NCBI GenBank assembly: GCA_024397955.1
Contig: CP073744.1
Location: forward strand, 1,426,001-1,490,000
Direction of reading: 5' to 3'
Length of the DNA stretch: 64,000 bases
DNA from: a bacterium SCSIO 12696
GTDB lineage: Bacteria; Pseudomonadota; Gammaproteobacteria; Pseudomonadales; Porticoccaceae
Under the pieces are notes generated by a model that ran no database searches, was not told the DNA's origin, and saw only the letters and a list, made by a program, of their open reading frames with translations. The position numbers and the translations under genes were made by a program. Below are positions 56,280 through 64,000 of this stretch, in pieces. Position 1 is the first letter of the stretch. Each line of letters begins with the position of its first letter.

Positions 56280-58676
56280 ATGATCTACCCAGAGAAAGAC
56301 GCTAACACCAACAATCCTCGACGCAACGCGCTGGCAGCTGCCATTGCCGCCAGCGTCACCATGATGTCTCTACCTGCCATGGCAGAAGAAGGTAGCGCAG
56401 ACAAAAAATCCGAGCCTTCGGAAGAAATTGTAGTCACCGCCACCGGTCGGGAGCAGCGGATTCTAGAGATTCCATACAATATCTCTGCGAAATCCGGCGA
56501 AGATCTTGAGAAAGCACAAATTATTGAATCCGCCGACTTGATGCGTGCCATTGCTGGCGTTGCTGTGGTGGATCGCGGTCACCGCAATTCCGGAGTAATC
56601 AATGGTGTGATGATTCGTGGCCTCAACGTTGATGGCGCCGCACTTGGCGATTACTCCCTGTCAGCGGTTCCCACTGTCTCCACCTACGTAAACAGCACCC
56701 CGCTATACGCCAACTTTATCCTCAAGGATCTCGAACGAGTTGAAGTACTGCGTGGCCCGCAAGGCACCTTGTACGGCTCCGGTTCTCTCGGTGGCACCGT
56801 GCGCTACATTATGAAAGACCCGGAACTGGAAGAGTTTTCCGCCAAGATCGGTACCACTATGAGCCAGGTAGATGGCTCCGACGGTTATGGTCTGGCCGCG
56901 GATGTGACTCTCAATTTGCCCCTGAGCGAAACCATGGCATTGCGCTTTAACGGCGGCAAACTGGATTACGACGGCCTCACTGACTATGTCAATGTGTACG
57001 AGCTGGATGCCAATGGCATCCCCGTTGCACCCAACGGCGTACTGGCTCCAGATGCTGTATTTACCTCTGTGGAAGACGCCGACACCGTCGATATTGAATA
57101 CGGTCGCTTATCACTGCTTTTTGAGCCCTCGGAAAGCACGCGATTTTTGCTGTCTTACCAAAAACAATCCGATGATATCGGCGGCCGCCGCCAACAAACC
57201 CTTGGCAGCGACGGTTTTGGCCGCCCCTACCAGGATTTTGAAAATGGCTCGGTACAATTGGAGCCCTCGTCCCGTGAAGTGGACTCAGTCAGTCTGGAAG
57301 CTGAAGTAGACCTGGGTTTTGCCACGCTCACCTCCAGCAGCTCTCACTACGACCACGAAGGCGATAGCATTAGCGAGAACACCGGTTTCTATGCTCAGGC
57401 AGGCTTCTTGGCCTTTTATTATAACTTCCCCCGCCCCATGGCCTCTGCGGTACGTACCTACGGCGATGAGGCCTTTATTCAGGAATTTCGTCTGGTTTCC
57501 AACACCGATGGCCCCATCGATTATGTGGCGGGCATTTACTACCAGGACCAGGATCTGCGATCCACCCAGGACAGTTTCCTAAGAGGCTTTAAAGCTTGGT
57601 GGGATGCGGCATTTCCCGCATTCACCGGAGCCGTGAGTGGCGACCGGGATTTTATTTACCGACGCGATGAAACTTTTAAAGACAAAGCCATTTACGGCGA
57701 AGTGACCTACCACTTGTCAGACACAGTTAAAGTCACCGGCGGCTTGCGTTACTTCGACAACGAATTTACCAACGACACGTTTATGGACATACCGGTGTAT
57801 ACCGCGTTGTCGGCACCGGCCAATCCGAACTTCGTGGTCGAAGAAGACGACGTATTGTTCAAGGGCAATATTTCATGGAATATCAATGATAGCCAGATGC
57901 TCTACGGTACGGTTTCCGAAGGCTACCGCCGCGGTGGTGCTAACGCAGTTCCTCTCACCGGTCGTTACGCGGAAGACCCAGGCTGGCAACGCTACGACTC
58001 TGACTCCGTGGTTAACTACGAAGTGGGCCTGAAAGGTAGCAATGATTATCAGAACTATACCGTGTCTCTGTTTTACGTGGACTGGGATAACGTACAGGTC
58101 AATACCGCTACCAACAACTGGGGCTTTTTTGCAGTTCGCAACGGCGGGGAAGCACGCACCAGAGGCCTGGAACTGGAGCTCAATGGGGACTTCACTGACA
58201 ACCTCAGCTACGCCCTTGGTTACGCTTTTGTTGACGCCGAGCTGAAAGAAGCCGTTTTCCGACCAGGCTCGACAATTCCTATCGCCCTTGCCGGCGCCAA
58301 ACTCCCAGGCACCGCCTCAAGCACCATCAATGCAGCGTTGGAATACAGCAGCGAGCTGAACAACGGCATGACCTGGAATAGCCGCATTGACGGTTACTAC
58401 CAATCATCCACCCGCAACGCCATTAACAATACGCCCACATTCAATGTGCGCCTCGACTCCTTCCAGCTATGGAACCTGTCTACTGGCGTGTCTACGGATG
58501 ATTGGAGTGCAACCTTGTTTATGCGCAACTTGTTTAACGAAGAAGGCGTCACCGGTGTATTTACCGAAGCCTATATGGGCACCCTCCCATCTGCAGGCTA
58601 TTTCGGTAATGGCTCCAAGGAATTTATTGCCGTGCCCAGGTCTGTAGGTGTTGCCCTGAATTACAGTTTCAACTGA
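56280..58676 (+). CDS. TonB-dependent outer membrane receptor
   Basis: The product has 798 residues: a long leader to about residue 36 (AAAIAASVTMMSLPAMA) and a TonB box-like EEIVVTATG. The plug domain (about 55-190) has ERVEVLRGPQGTLYGSGSLGGTVRYI (in parts). The beta barrel follows to the C-terminal aromatic, ending ALNYSFN. An AGGAGGG ribosome site lies 7 bases upstream. No exbB/exbD or siderophore genes are near. The substrate is unknown; the neighbours (amidase, sulfotransferase) argue for an organic amide or modified compound rather than iron (inference). Confidence 0.95.
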   Translation: MIYPEKDANTNNPRRNALAAAIAASVTMMSLPAMAEEGSADKKSEPSEEIVVTATGREQRILEIPYNISAKSGEDLEKAQIIESADLMRAIAGVAVVDRGHRNSGVINGVMIRGLNVDGAALGDYSLSAVPTVSTYVNSTPLYANFILKDLERVEVLRGPQGTLYGSGSLGGTVRYIMKDPELEEFSAKIGTTMSQVDGSDGYGLAADVTLNLPLSETMALRFNGGKLDYDGLTDYVNVYELDANGIPVAPNGVLAPDAVFTSVEDADTVDIEYGRLSLLFEPSESTRFLLSYQKQSDDIGGRRQQTLGSDGFGRPYQDFENGSVQLEPSSREVDSVSLEAEVDLGFATLTSSSSHYDHEGDSISENTGFYAQAGFLAFYYNFPRPMASAVRTYGDEAFIQEFRLVSNTDGPIDYVAGIYYQDQDLRSTQDSFLRGFKAWWDAAFPAFTGAVSGDRDFIYRRDETFKDKAIYGEVTYHLSDTVKVTGGLRYFDNEFTNDTFMDIPVYTALSAPANPNFVVEEDDVLFKGNISWNINDSQMLYGTVSEGYRRGGANAVPLTGRYAEDPGWQRYDSDSVVNYEVGLKGSNDYQNYTVSLFYVDWDNVQVNTATNNWGFFAVRNGGEARTRGLELELNGDFTDNLSYALGYAFVDAELKEAVFRPGSTIPIALAGAKLPGTASSTINAALEYSSELNNGMTWNSRIDGYYQSSTRNAINNTPTFNVRLDSFQLWNLSTGVSTDDWSATLFMRNLFNEEGVTGVFTEAYMGTLPSAGYFGNGSKEFIAVPRSVGVALNYSFN

Positions 58677-58708
58677 TCTTTACTACCCTCCCACTCGGGT
58701 TATTTGTC

Positions 58709-58735
58709 CAGGCTGCGCAAGCAGCCTGTTTTTTT
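58709..58735 (+). terminator. Rho-independent terminator after the TonB receptor
   Basis: The stem CAGGCTGC (58709-58716) pairs with GCAGCCTG (58721-58728). The loop is GCAA and a seven-base T-run follows. Confidence 0.92.
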
Positions 58736-58802
58736 ATTCGCTAGCACAAAGAAATACGATACATTCCCTAAAAAAGTTCCAATGGAATAGAGACAAGTCA
58801 CT

Positions 58803-60386
58803 ATGCCGACACAACCCACAGCGGATGCGCGCAGTTCAGCCAAACGCAAAGTGCTATCGTTACTTAAATCGAAACGGCTGGAAGAAGCCGAAGAGCGTTG
58901 TGCACAGTGGGTAAGCGAAGATACGGATTCGTTGGACGCACTGATGTTACATATCGACATACTCAAGCGTCAGGGCCGTTTCGACCTTATGTTGCAGCAG
59001 GCCAAACGTGCCTATCAACTCAAACCGCAAAACCCGGGTGTCTGCTTGCAAACGGCAGAAGCATATATTTACTGTGGCCAGGTAAATTCTGCTCTCAAGT
59101 TACTGCAATCATTGGAAGAGAGTGCCAACCGCAATCCGGAATTACTGCAACAAGTAGCAGGGCTTTACACTCACTGCGCCGCACACCAACAAGCGGCCCG
59201 CTGTCACCGACAGGCAGTGAATATCAACCCAAAGCACACGCCCTACCTTTACAATCTGGCGGCCTCGTTGATTGCCCTGGGAGACATGGAAGAAGCTGAG
59301 CAATTGTTAACAGACGTCATCCGTCACAATCCAAGAGATTACGACGCCTACCAAAACCGCTCTACCCTAAAAAAACAAAATACGGAAAAAAACCACATTG
59401 AAGAGCTGGAGAGGCAACTTCAGCAAGTAGGCAGTAATGGCAACGGTGAAGTGCAACTGTGTTACGCGTTGGCTAAAGAGCTGGAGGACATGGAGGACTA
59501 CCAAAAATCCTTCCATTACCTGCAACGAGGCGCCAGCAGGCGTCGCTCACTGATGAAATATCAGGTAGAAAGCGACCTCAGTGCCATCACCACCATTCAA
59601 GAAACATTTTCAGAAAAATTACTGCAGCAAGCACCACCAATCAGTGATGAAAACGGACCGATTTTTATTTTGGGGCTGCCTCGCAGTGGCACCACGCTAG
59701 TAGATCGCATTATCAGCTCTCACAGCCAGGTACAGAGTTTGGGCGAAATTAACGATTTTGCGTTTTCCTTAATTCGCGGAATCGGGGGCAGTTTAAATAA
59801 ACAGGAGATGATCAAAGCAGCTGCCAATATCGACTTTTCCAAACTAGGCGACACGTATTTAAACAGCGCCCGCAGCTACGGCGGCAGCGAACCCTGCTTT
59901 ATCGATAAAACGCCATTGAACTTTCTCTATCTGGGGTTAATTCGCCTTGCCCTGCCACAAGCCCGTGTGATTCACCTGCGCCGCAACCCCATGGACAGTT
60001 GCTACGCCATGTACAAAACCCTGTTCCGCATGGGTTACCCATTTTCCTACCACCTGGAAGATTTGGCACGCTATTACAGCGCCTACCACCAGCTGATGGC
60101 TCATTGGCGAGAAACATTACCCGGATACTTTTTGGATGTGGATTACGAGGAGTTGGTGCAAAAGCCAGAAGAAGTTAGCCGAAAACTGATCACCCACTGC
60201 GGTTTGGAATGGCAAGACAGCTGCCTCCAATTTCACAAAAATAAGTCACCCGCCGCCACCGCCAGCGCTGCCCAGGTACGCCAACCGGTATACACCTCCT
60301 CCCTGCAACGGTGGCGCTGCTACGAACAGCAATTGGCACCGTTGGCGGAGTCTTTGCAAAAACACGGTATTAAATTGGAACCCTAA
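58803..60386 (+). CDS. TPR-repeat sulfotransferase-family protein
   Basis: The product has 527 residues. The N-terminal half has tetratricopeptide repeats (about 10-250). The C-terminal half is a sulfotransferase domain with the 5' PAPS loop PIFILGLPRSGTTLVDRI (about 285-302) and the 3' phosphate region RVIHLRRNPMDSCYAMYKT (in parts). TPR-sulfotransferases are often found beside TonB-dependent receptors in marine bacteria. The target is unknown. The closest neighbours are a terminator upstream and the hydrolase gene downstream. Confidence 0.9.
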   Translation: MPTQPTADARSSAKRKVLSLLKSKRLEEAEERCAQWVSEDTDSLDALMLHIDILKRQGRFDLMLQQAKRAYQLKPQNPGVCLQTAEAYIYCGQVNSALKLLQSLEESANRNPELLQQVAGLYTHCAAHQQAARCHRQAVNINPKHTPYLYNLAASLIALGDMEEAEQLLTDVIRHNPRDYDAYQNRSTLKKQNTEKNHIEELERQLQQVGSNGNGEVQLCYALAKELEDMEDYQKSFHYLQRGASRRRSLMKYQVESDLSAITTIQETFSEKLLQQAPPISDENGPIFILGLPRSGTTLVDRIISSHSQVQSLGEINDFAFSLIRGIGGSLNKQEMIKAAANIDFSKLGDTYLNSARSYGGSEPCFIDKTPLNFLYLGLIRLALPQARVIHLRRNPMDSCYAMYKTLFRMGYPFSYHLEDLARYYSAYHQLMAHWRETLPGYFLDVDYEELVQKPEEVSRKLITHCGLEWQDSCLQFHKNKSPAATASAAQVRQPVYTSSLQRWRCYEQQLAPLAESLQKHGIKLEP

Positions 60387-60576
60387 CCGACCAATATCTG
60401 GTTCTACTATTTTACATCCCCCCTGTTAGATTAGAGTCTGGAAATTTCCAAGGCCGTTGGACTATGTCTCTGACCAACTTGCCACACAGCGCTGTTGCCT
60501 CTCGTCAACAATTCAGCACCAAGGCCGTCCCGCAGGTTCGGCCATGCGTGCTCTCGCACTCTGTGGAGGATCAGAA

Positions 60577-63111
60577 ATGTCATTTATTACACAATGGCTT
60601 AAACGCCACTTTATCTGGGTATGCACTATTATCGTCCCCGTTACCACACAGGCTGACACCCTGCTCTACGATGATTTTCAGGATGGCAATGCCAACGGCT
60701 GGAGCTTCAGTGGCAGCGGTTATGGCTATGTGTCCTATTACGCTGGCAACTATTCGCTGCGCTTGAGCAAGAGCCGCCAGGCACAAACCAGCCTCTCTAC
60801 TCAGGGCTACAGCAATGTCAGCATCAGCATAGATATGGCCGCTGCTTCTCTAGAAGGCAGTGATCGCTGTTTGGGTGAAGTATCGGTAAACGGCGGTGCC
60901 ACCTGGCAAACGGTGGTGGAAGTGGTTAACGGCCAGGACAACGGCGTTACCCTTTACAACGGCACCGCGTCCCCTGCTGGCAGTGACGATAACCCCAACC
61001 TGCTGTTGCGACTGCGTGCGGCGGGTGGCCAGTGGAACGATAACTGCTGGGGAGACAATGTGTTGGTAACGGGCACCCCAGGAATCGCCACAGAGCCTGA
61101 TATCAGTTTAAGTGGCAGCGGTAATTTTGGCGATGTTGCCATTCAAACCAGTTCTGACCAAATCATTACCCTCAGCAATATCGGGGATGCGAATTTGAAT
61201 ATCGGCACTATCACCGGTGCTAGTACTCCCTTTAGCTTGCCCATAGATAATTGCTCCAACCAAACGTTGGCACCCGCAACGCAATGCACATTAACTCTGC
61301 GCTTTGCGCCCACAATTACGGGCAACTATTCTGGCACGTTGGCTATCCCATCAAGTGATCCAGACCAACCCAGCCTAAACCTGGCTCTGAATGGCAACGG
61401 CATTAATGTTAGTGACAATTACGATCCGCTAAATGGCGACGGCAATGTCAGCCGCAGCCAGCTGACCTATAACTGGCTGACCAACGGCAATGACCCCGGT
61501 AGCCAGGTATCCATGAATGCCTTTGCGGTTCCCGCCAATGCCGCACAACCCATCAACAGTTTTCAGGGCTCCCTGCGCCTCAATGGCGAAGCCACGGGTG
61601 GCAGCTTCCAGGAAATTCGCGACGATTTTGACTACACCAGCGCCGCCGACACCACTCGCAAACACCTGCCAGAATTCGACTTTGAATTTATTCAAACTGG
61701 CACTCACATATTCCCTCTGCAACGGGGCTCAATACCCAGCAGCCACCCGGAGTGGGAGTATCTGTTGGAGCCGGGTCGGGTATGGCAAGAAAATGGCGAT
61801 AACGGCTACAGCCGAGTAGCAATTCCGTTTTCGCTGCAGCAAAAAAACGCCAACTGCATGCATAACGGTGTGATGACATTTTTGTTCCAGGGCAACAGCC
61901 TGGTCTCCAAGGTCGCCTACCAGATCAGCAGTGAAACCTGCCTCTACTTCAAATTCGATATGTGGGGCTTACTGGACGCCGACTACAACGGCTACAGCAT
62001 TGCCAACAGCCAGGCACTGAAAGCCAATTATCAGGCGGAAGTAGCCAATCGCATGCCCACGAAGCCTATCTCTGAACTGGCCACCGACTACGGTGCTGAC
62101 CCCAGCCAGTTTGGCCACCCCAGCGAAACCGATCCGGATCATATGACGGTGTATGGTTTTGTGATTAACGGGGTCAACTACGTGGGGGGCTGCAACACCC
62201 GCCAGGGCACTTACCCCTATTGCGAAGTATTAAATCTGCCCTCTTACTCAACCGCCAAATCATCCTTCGCCGGTCTGGCTTTGATGCGCCTGGAGAAGCA
62301 ATATCCCGGCGTCGCCAATCAAAGTATTGCCAGCCAGATTCCCGACTGCGCAGCCAATGGCAACTGGTTGGATGTAACCCTGGAAAACACCCTGGATATG
62401 GCCACTGGCAACTACGATTCGTCCAGCTATATGCAGGACGAGGGAGCTGGCCACACCAACGGTTTATTTTTGGCGGAAGATCACGCCAGTAAAATCAATT
62501 ACAGCTGTAACCACTACAACCGCTTGGCCACCCCCGGCAGTACCTGGGTGTATCACACCTCCGATACTTATATCGTCGGCCGCGCCATGAACAACTACCT
62601 GAAAAGTACCGCGGGCAGTAGCCAGGATATTTTTACCAACACCTTAGTAGGTGATATCTGGGCACCCCTCAATGTCAGCCCCAGTGCCAAAGTCAGCCGT
62701 CGCACCTACGACAGCGTTGCCCAGCCTTTTGCCGGTTGGGGACTGACGTATCTGCACGACGATATTGCCAAACTCGGCCAGTTCCTCACCGCCGATGACG
62801 GCAAAATAAACGGCCAAAGCGTGTTGGATACCGACCTGTACGAAGCCGCCATGCAACGCCGCGCCAATGACCGCGGGCTGCAAGCAGGGGGTAATGAAAT
62901 TCGCTACAACAACGGTTTTTGGGCCTACGAAAGCAGTCAGATTCTGAACTGCAGCAACCCCACCTGGGTGCCCTTTATGTCGGGTTTTGGCGGTGTTACC
63001 GTGCTGCTGATGCCCAACGACACGGTGTACTACTACGTCAGTGACAACGACACCTATCTCTGGGGACGGGCGGCTATTGAATCCAACAACATCAGTGGAT
63101 ATTGCCAATGA
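60577..63111 (+). CDS. Secreted multidomain protein with SxxK serine-hydrolase-like domain
   Basis: The ATG at 60577 gives 844 residues with GGAGG eight bases upstream; the longer frame from 60457 has no site. A signal peptide (FITQWLKRHFIWVCTIIVPVTTQA) is followed by a Cys-containing lectin-like module (about 28-170), with CLGEVSVNGGATWQ and NDNCWGDN. A choice-of-anchor D domain (about 175-278) has NFGDVAIQTSSDQIITLSNIG (in parts). The large C-terminal domain has an SxxK at 558-561 (YSTAK) and an HTS triad-like element near residue 660, as in beta-lactamase-fold hydrolases. The substrate is unknown. The stop overlaps the next start (ATGA). Confidence 0.8.
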   Translation: MSFITQWLKRHFIWVCTIIVPVTTQADTLLYDDFQDGNANGWSFSGSGYGYVSYYAGNYSLRLSKSRQAQTSLSTQGYSNVSISIDMAAASLEGSDRCLGEVSVNGGATWQTVVEVVNGQDNGVTLYNGTASPAGSDDNPNLLLRLRAAGGQWNDNCWGDNVLVTGTPGIATEPDISLSGSGNFGDVAIQTSSDQIITLSNIGDANLNIGTITGASTPFSLPIDNCSNQTLAPATQCTLTLRFAPTITGNYSGTLAIPSSDPDQPSLNLALNGNGINVSDNYDPLNGDGNVSRSQLTYNWLTNGNDPGSQVSMNAFAVPANAAQPINSFQGSLRLNGEATGGSFQEIRDDFDYTSAADTTRKHLPEFDFEFIQTGTHIFPLQRGSIPSSHPEWEYLLEPGRVWQENGDNGYSRVAIPFSLQQKNANCMHNGVMTFLFQGNSLVSKVAYQISSETCLYFKFDMWGLLDADYNGYSIANSQALKANYQAEVANRMPTKPISELATDYGADPSQFGHPSETDPDHMTVYGFVINGVNYVGGCNTRQGTYPYCEVLNLPSYSTAKSSFAGLALMRLEKQYPGVANQSIASQIPDCAANGNWLDVTLENTLDMATGNYDSSSYMQDEGAGHTNGLFLAEDHASKINYSCNHYNRLATPGSTWVYHTSDTYIVGRAMNNYLKSTAGSSQDIFTNTLVGDIWAPLNVSPSAKVSRRTYDSVAQPFAGWGLTYLHDDIAKLGQFLTADDGKINGQSVLDTDLYEAAMQRRANDRGLQAGGNEIRYNNGFWAYESSQILNCSNPTWVPFMSGFGGVTVLLMPNDTVYYYVSDNDTYLWGRAAIESNNISGYCQ

Positions 63112-64000
63112 GAAAATGGCTAACAGCCATAATCACTGCACTCGGGCTGTCGCTTTGCGGTAGCTCGAATGCAATTACCTTGTTTGAAGAAGCTTTTCAG
63201 GATGGTAACGCCGACGGCTGGAAAGTCATTGGCAAAGGCACCGCGCAACTGACCCAATACAAAGGCAATTACGCCCTGCGTTTAACCGATAAAAAAATTG
63301 CCATTACCGCCTTGCCCATTAAAGACTACCGCGATGTAGAAGTGCGCCTGCAAATGGCTGCCGACTCATTAGAGAAGTTCGATAAATGCTACGGAGAAGT
63401 GTCCACTGATGCCGGTAAAAATTGGCATCAAGTGGTCAGCGTTGGCAACGGTCAGGACGATGGCATCAGTTTGCACAGTGGCAGCTATTTGTTAAAGCAA
63501 CCCACCGATGGATTGTGGATACGATTTCGCGCCGCAGGAAAGGGCAACAGTGATTTTTGTTGGGGCGATAACGTTACTGTAACCGGGCAACCAAAAACGG
63601 CCGTTACCCAGACGTTGCAAAAACAGTTACCGGCAGACTGGCTGCATAGCGGCTCAGGCTTTTTGCAACCTGTTGCTATGTCGAGCTTTGCGGTACCAAA
63701 AACGGCCAAACCGGCACAACACATCTTTCGCGGCATCTTGAGTGTGCAACCCACTGCAAAACAGAGTTTTATTGAAGGCATTAAAGACACTTACGGCTTT
63801 TTACAAAGCCCGAATTCCCGTCACCGCCAGTTACCCTCTGTGGATATCCAGCTGATTCAACATGGTGGTGTATTAATTCCAGAAACTCGTGGAGCTATTG
63901 TTAGCGATCACCCAAACTGGGAATGGGTCTTTCAACCTGGCAAAGTCTGGCAACAAGCTGGAGATGGTGATTACAGCCGGGCAGCTCTACCCTTTGCTTT
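63108..64000 (+). CDS. Paralogue of the preceding hydrolase, N-terminal part (partial)
   Basis: The frame starts at 63108 and remains open to the window end, giving about 297 residues. A signal peptide (MRKWLTAIITALGLSLCGSSNA) is followed by the same Cys-containing module as the upstream gene: FQDGNADGWK, CYGEVSTDAGKNWHQVV and NSDFCWGDN. There is no choice-of-anchor D domain. It then reads AMSSFAVPKTAKPAQHIF and DHPNWEWVFQPGKVW, both matching blocks of the first protein. This is tandem gene duplication with domain loss. The catalytic part lies beyond the window. Confidence 0.85.
   Translation, partial: MRKWLTAIITALGLSLCGSSNAITLFEEAFQDGNADGWKVIGKGTAQLTQYKGNYALRLTDKKIAITALPIKDYRDVEVRLQMAADSLEKFDKCYGEVSTDAGKNWHQVVSVGNGQDDGISLHSGSYLLKQPTDGLWIRFRAAGKGNSDFCWGDNVTVTGQPKTAVTQTLQKQLPADWLHSGSGFLQPVAMSSFAVPKTAKPAQHIFRGILSVQPTAKQSFIEGIKDTYGFLQSPNSRHRQLPSVDIQLIQHGGVLIPETRGAIVSDHPNWEWVFQPGKVWQQAGDGDYSRAALPFA

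Overview
The window looks like chromosomal DNA from a marine-type gammaproteobacterium, probably near the Cellvibrionales/Pseudomonadales. This is inferred from gene content and order only (dnaJ-dnaK-grpE-recN, fur-bamE-rnfH-ratA-smpB, a complete liu operon beside serB, a TonB-dependent receptor with a TPR-sulfotransferase, a giant RTX adhesin). I see no rRNA, tRNA, CRISPR array, insertion sequence or prophage. The gene at the left edge (AraC-type regulator) and the gene at the right edge (hydrolase paralogue) are cut by the window.

Layout. 1-12.1 kb is conserved housekeeping: a YHS-domain exported protein, the heat-shock chaperones read leftward from two sigma-32-type promoters, recN, an FkbM methyltransferase, fur, bamE, rnfH, ratA, a divergent NSS-fold transporter, smpB and a second YHS protein. 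12.4-26.4 kb is the outstanding accessory locus: a 2975-residue secreted protein built from RTX repeats, CHRD domains, a long beta-helix-like repeat array, a spondin-N-like domain and a type I secretion C-terminus. A 0.7 kb spacer with a hairpin-rich element follows, then a three-gene type I secretion system (ABC ATPase, HlyD-type adaptor, TolC-type channel) joined by 4-bp overlaps. 26.4-29.2 kb holds a DUF3592-like protein, serB and a divergent SMP/AhpA-like membrane protein.

29.4-38.0 kb is the leucine/isovalerate catabolic operon: LiuR with a perfect palindromic operator, then liuA, liuB, liuC, liuD, liuE and both subunits of a 3-oxoacid CoA-transferase. Together they take isovaleryl-CoA to acetoacetate and activate it to acetoacetyl-CoA. 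REP-like inverted repeats sit inside this operon. 38-53 kb is mixed: an M16 peptidase lipoprotein, a glycosyltransferase-like protein, an alanine-dehydrogenase/transhydrogenase-like protein, DeaD helicase, a run of small leftward genes (DUF188, DUF3859, a redoxin, a DsbD-alpha-like protein, Smr, ArsC/LMW phosphatase, a diacylglycerol kinase with an unusual 11-mer repeat arm, a VanY-like peptidase), then MscS, a LEA-2 lipoprotein and HtpX.

53.3-64 kb is accessory again: a MocR-type regulator with an extra C-terminal domain, a nitrilase-family amidohydrolase, a TonB-dependent receptor, a TPR-sulfotransferase, and two tandem secreted proteins that share a Cys-containing N-terminal module. The first of these carries an SxxK serine-hydrolase-like domain. 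The strongest candidate for something undescribed is the adhesin/type I secretion locus. The DgkA repeat arm, the MocR fusion and the tandem hydrolases come next.
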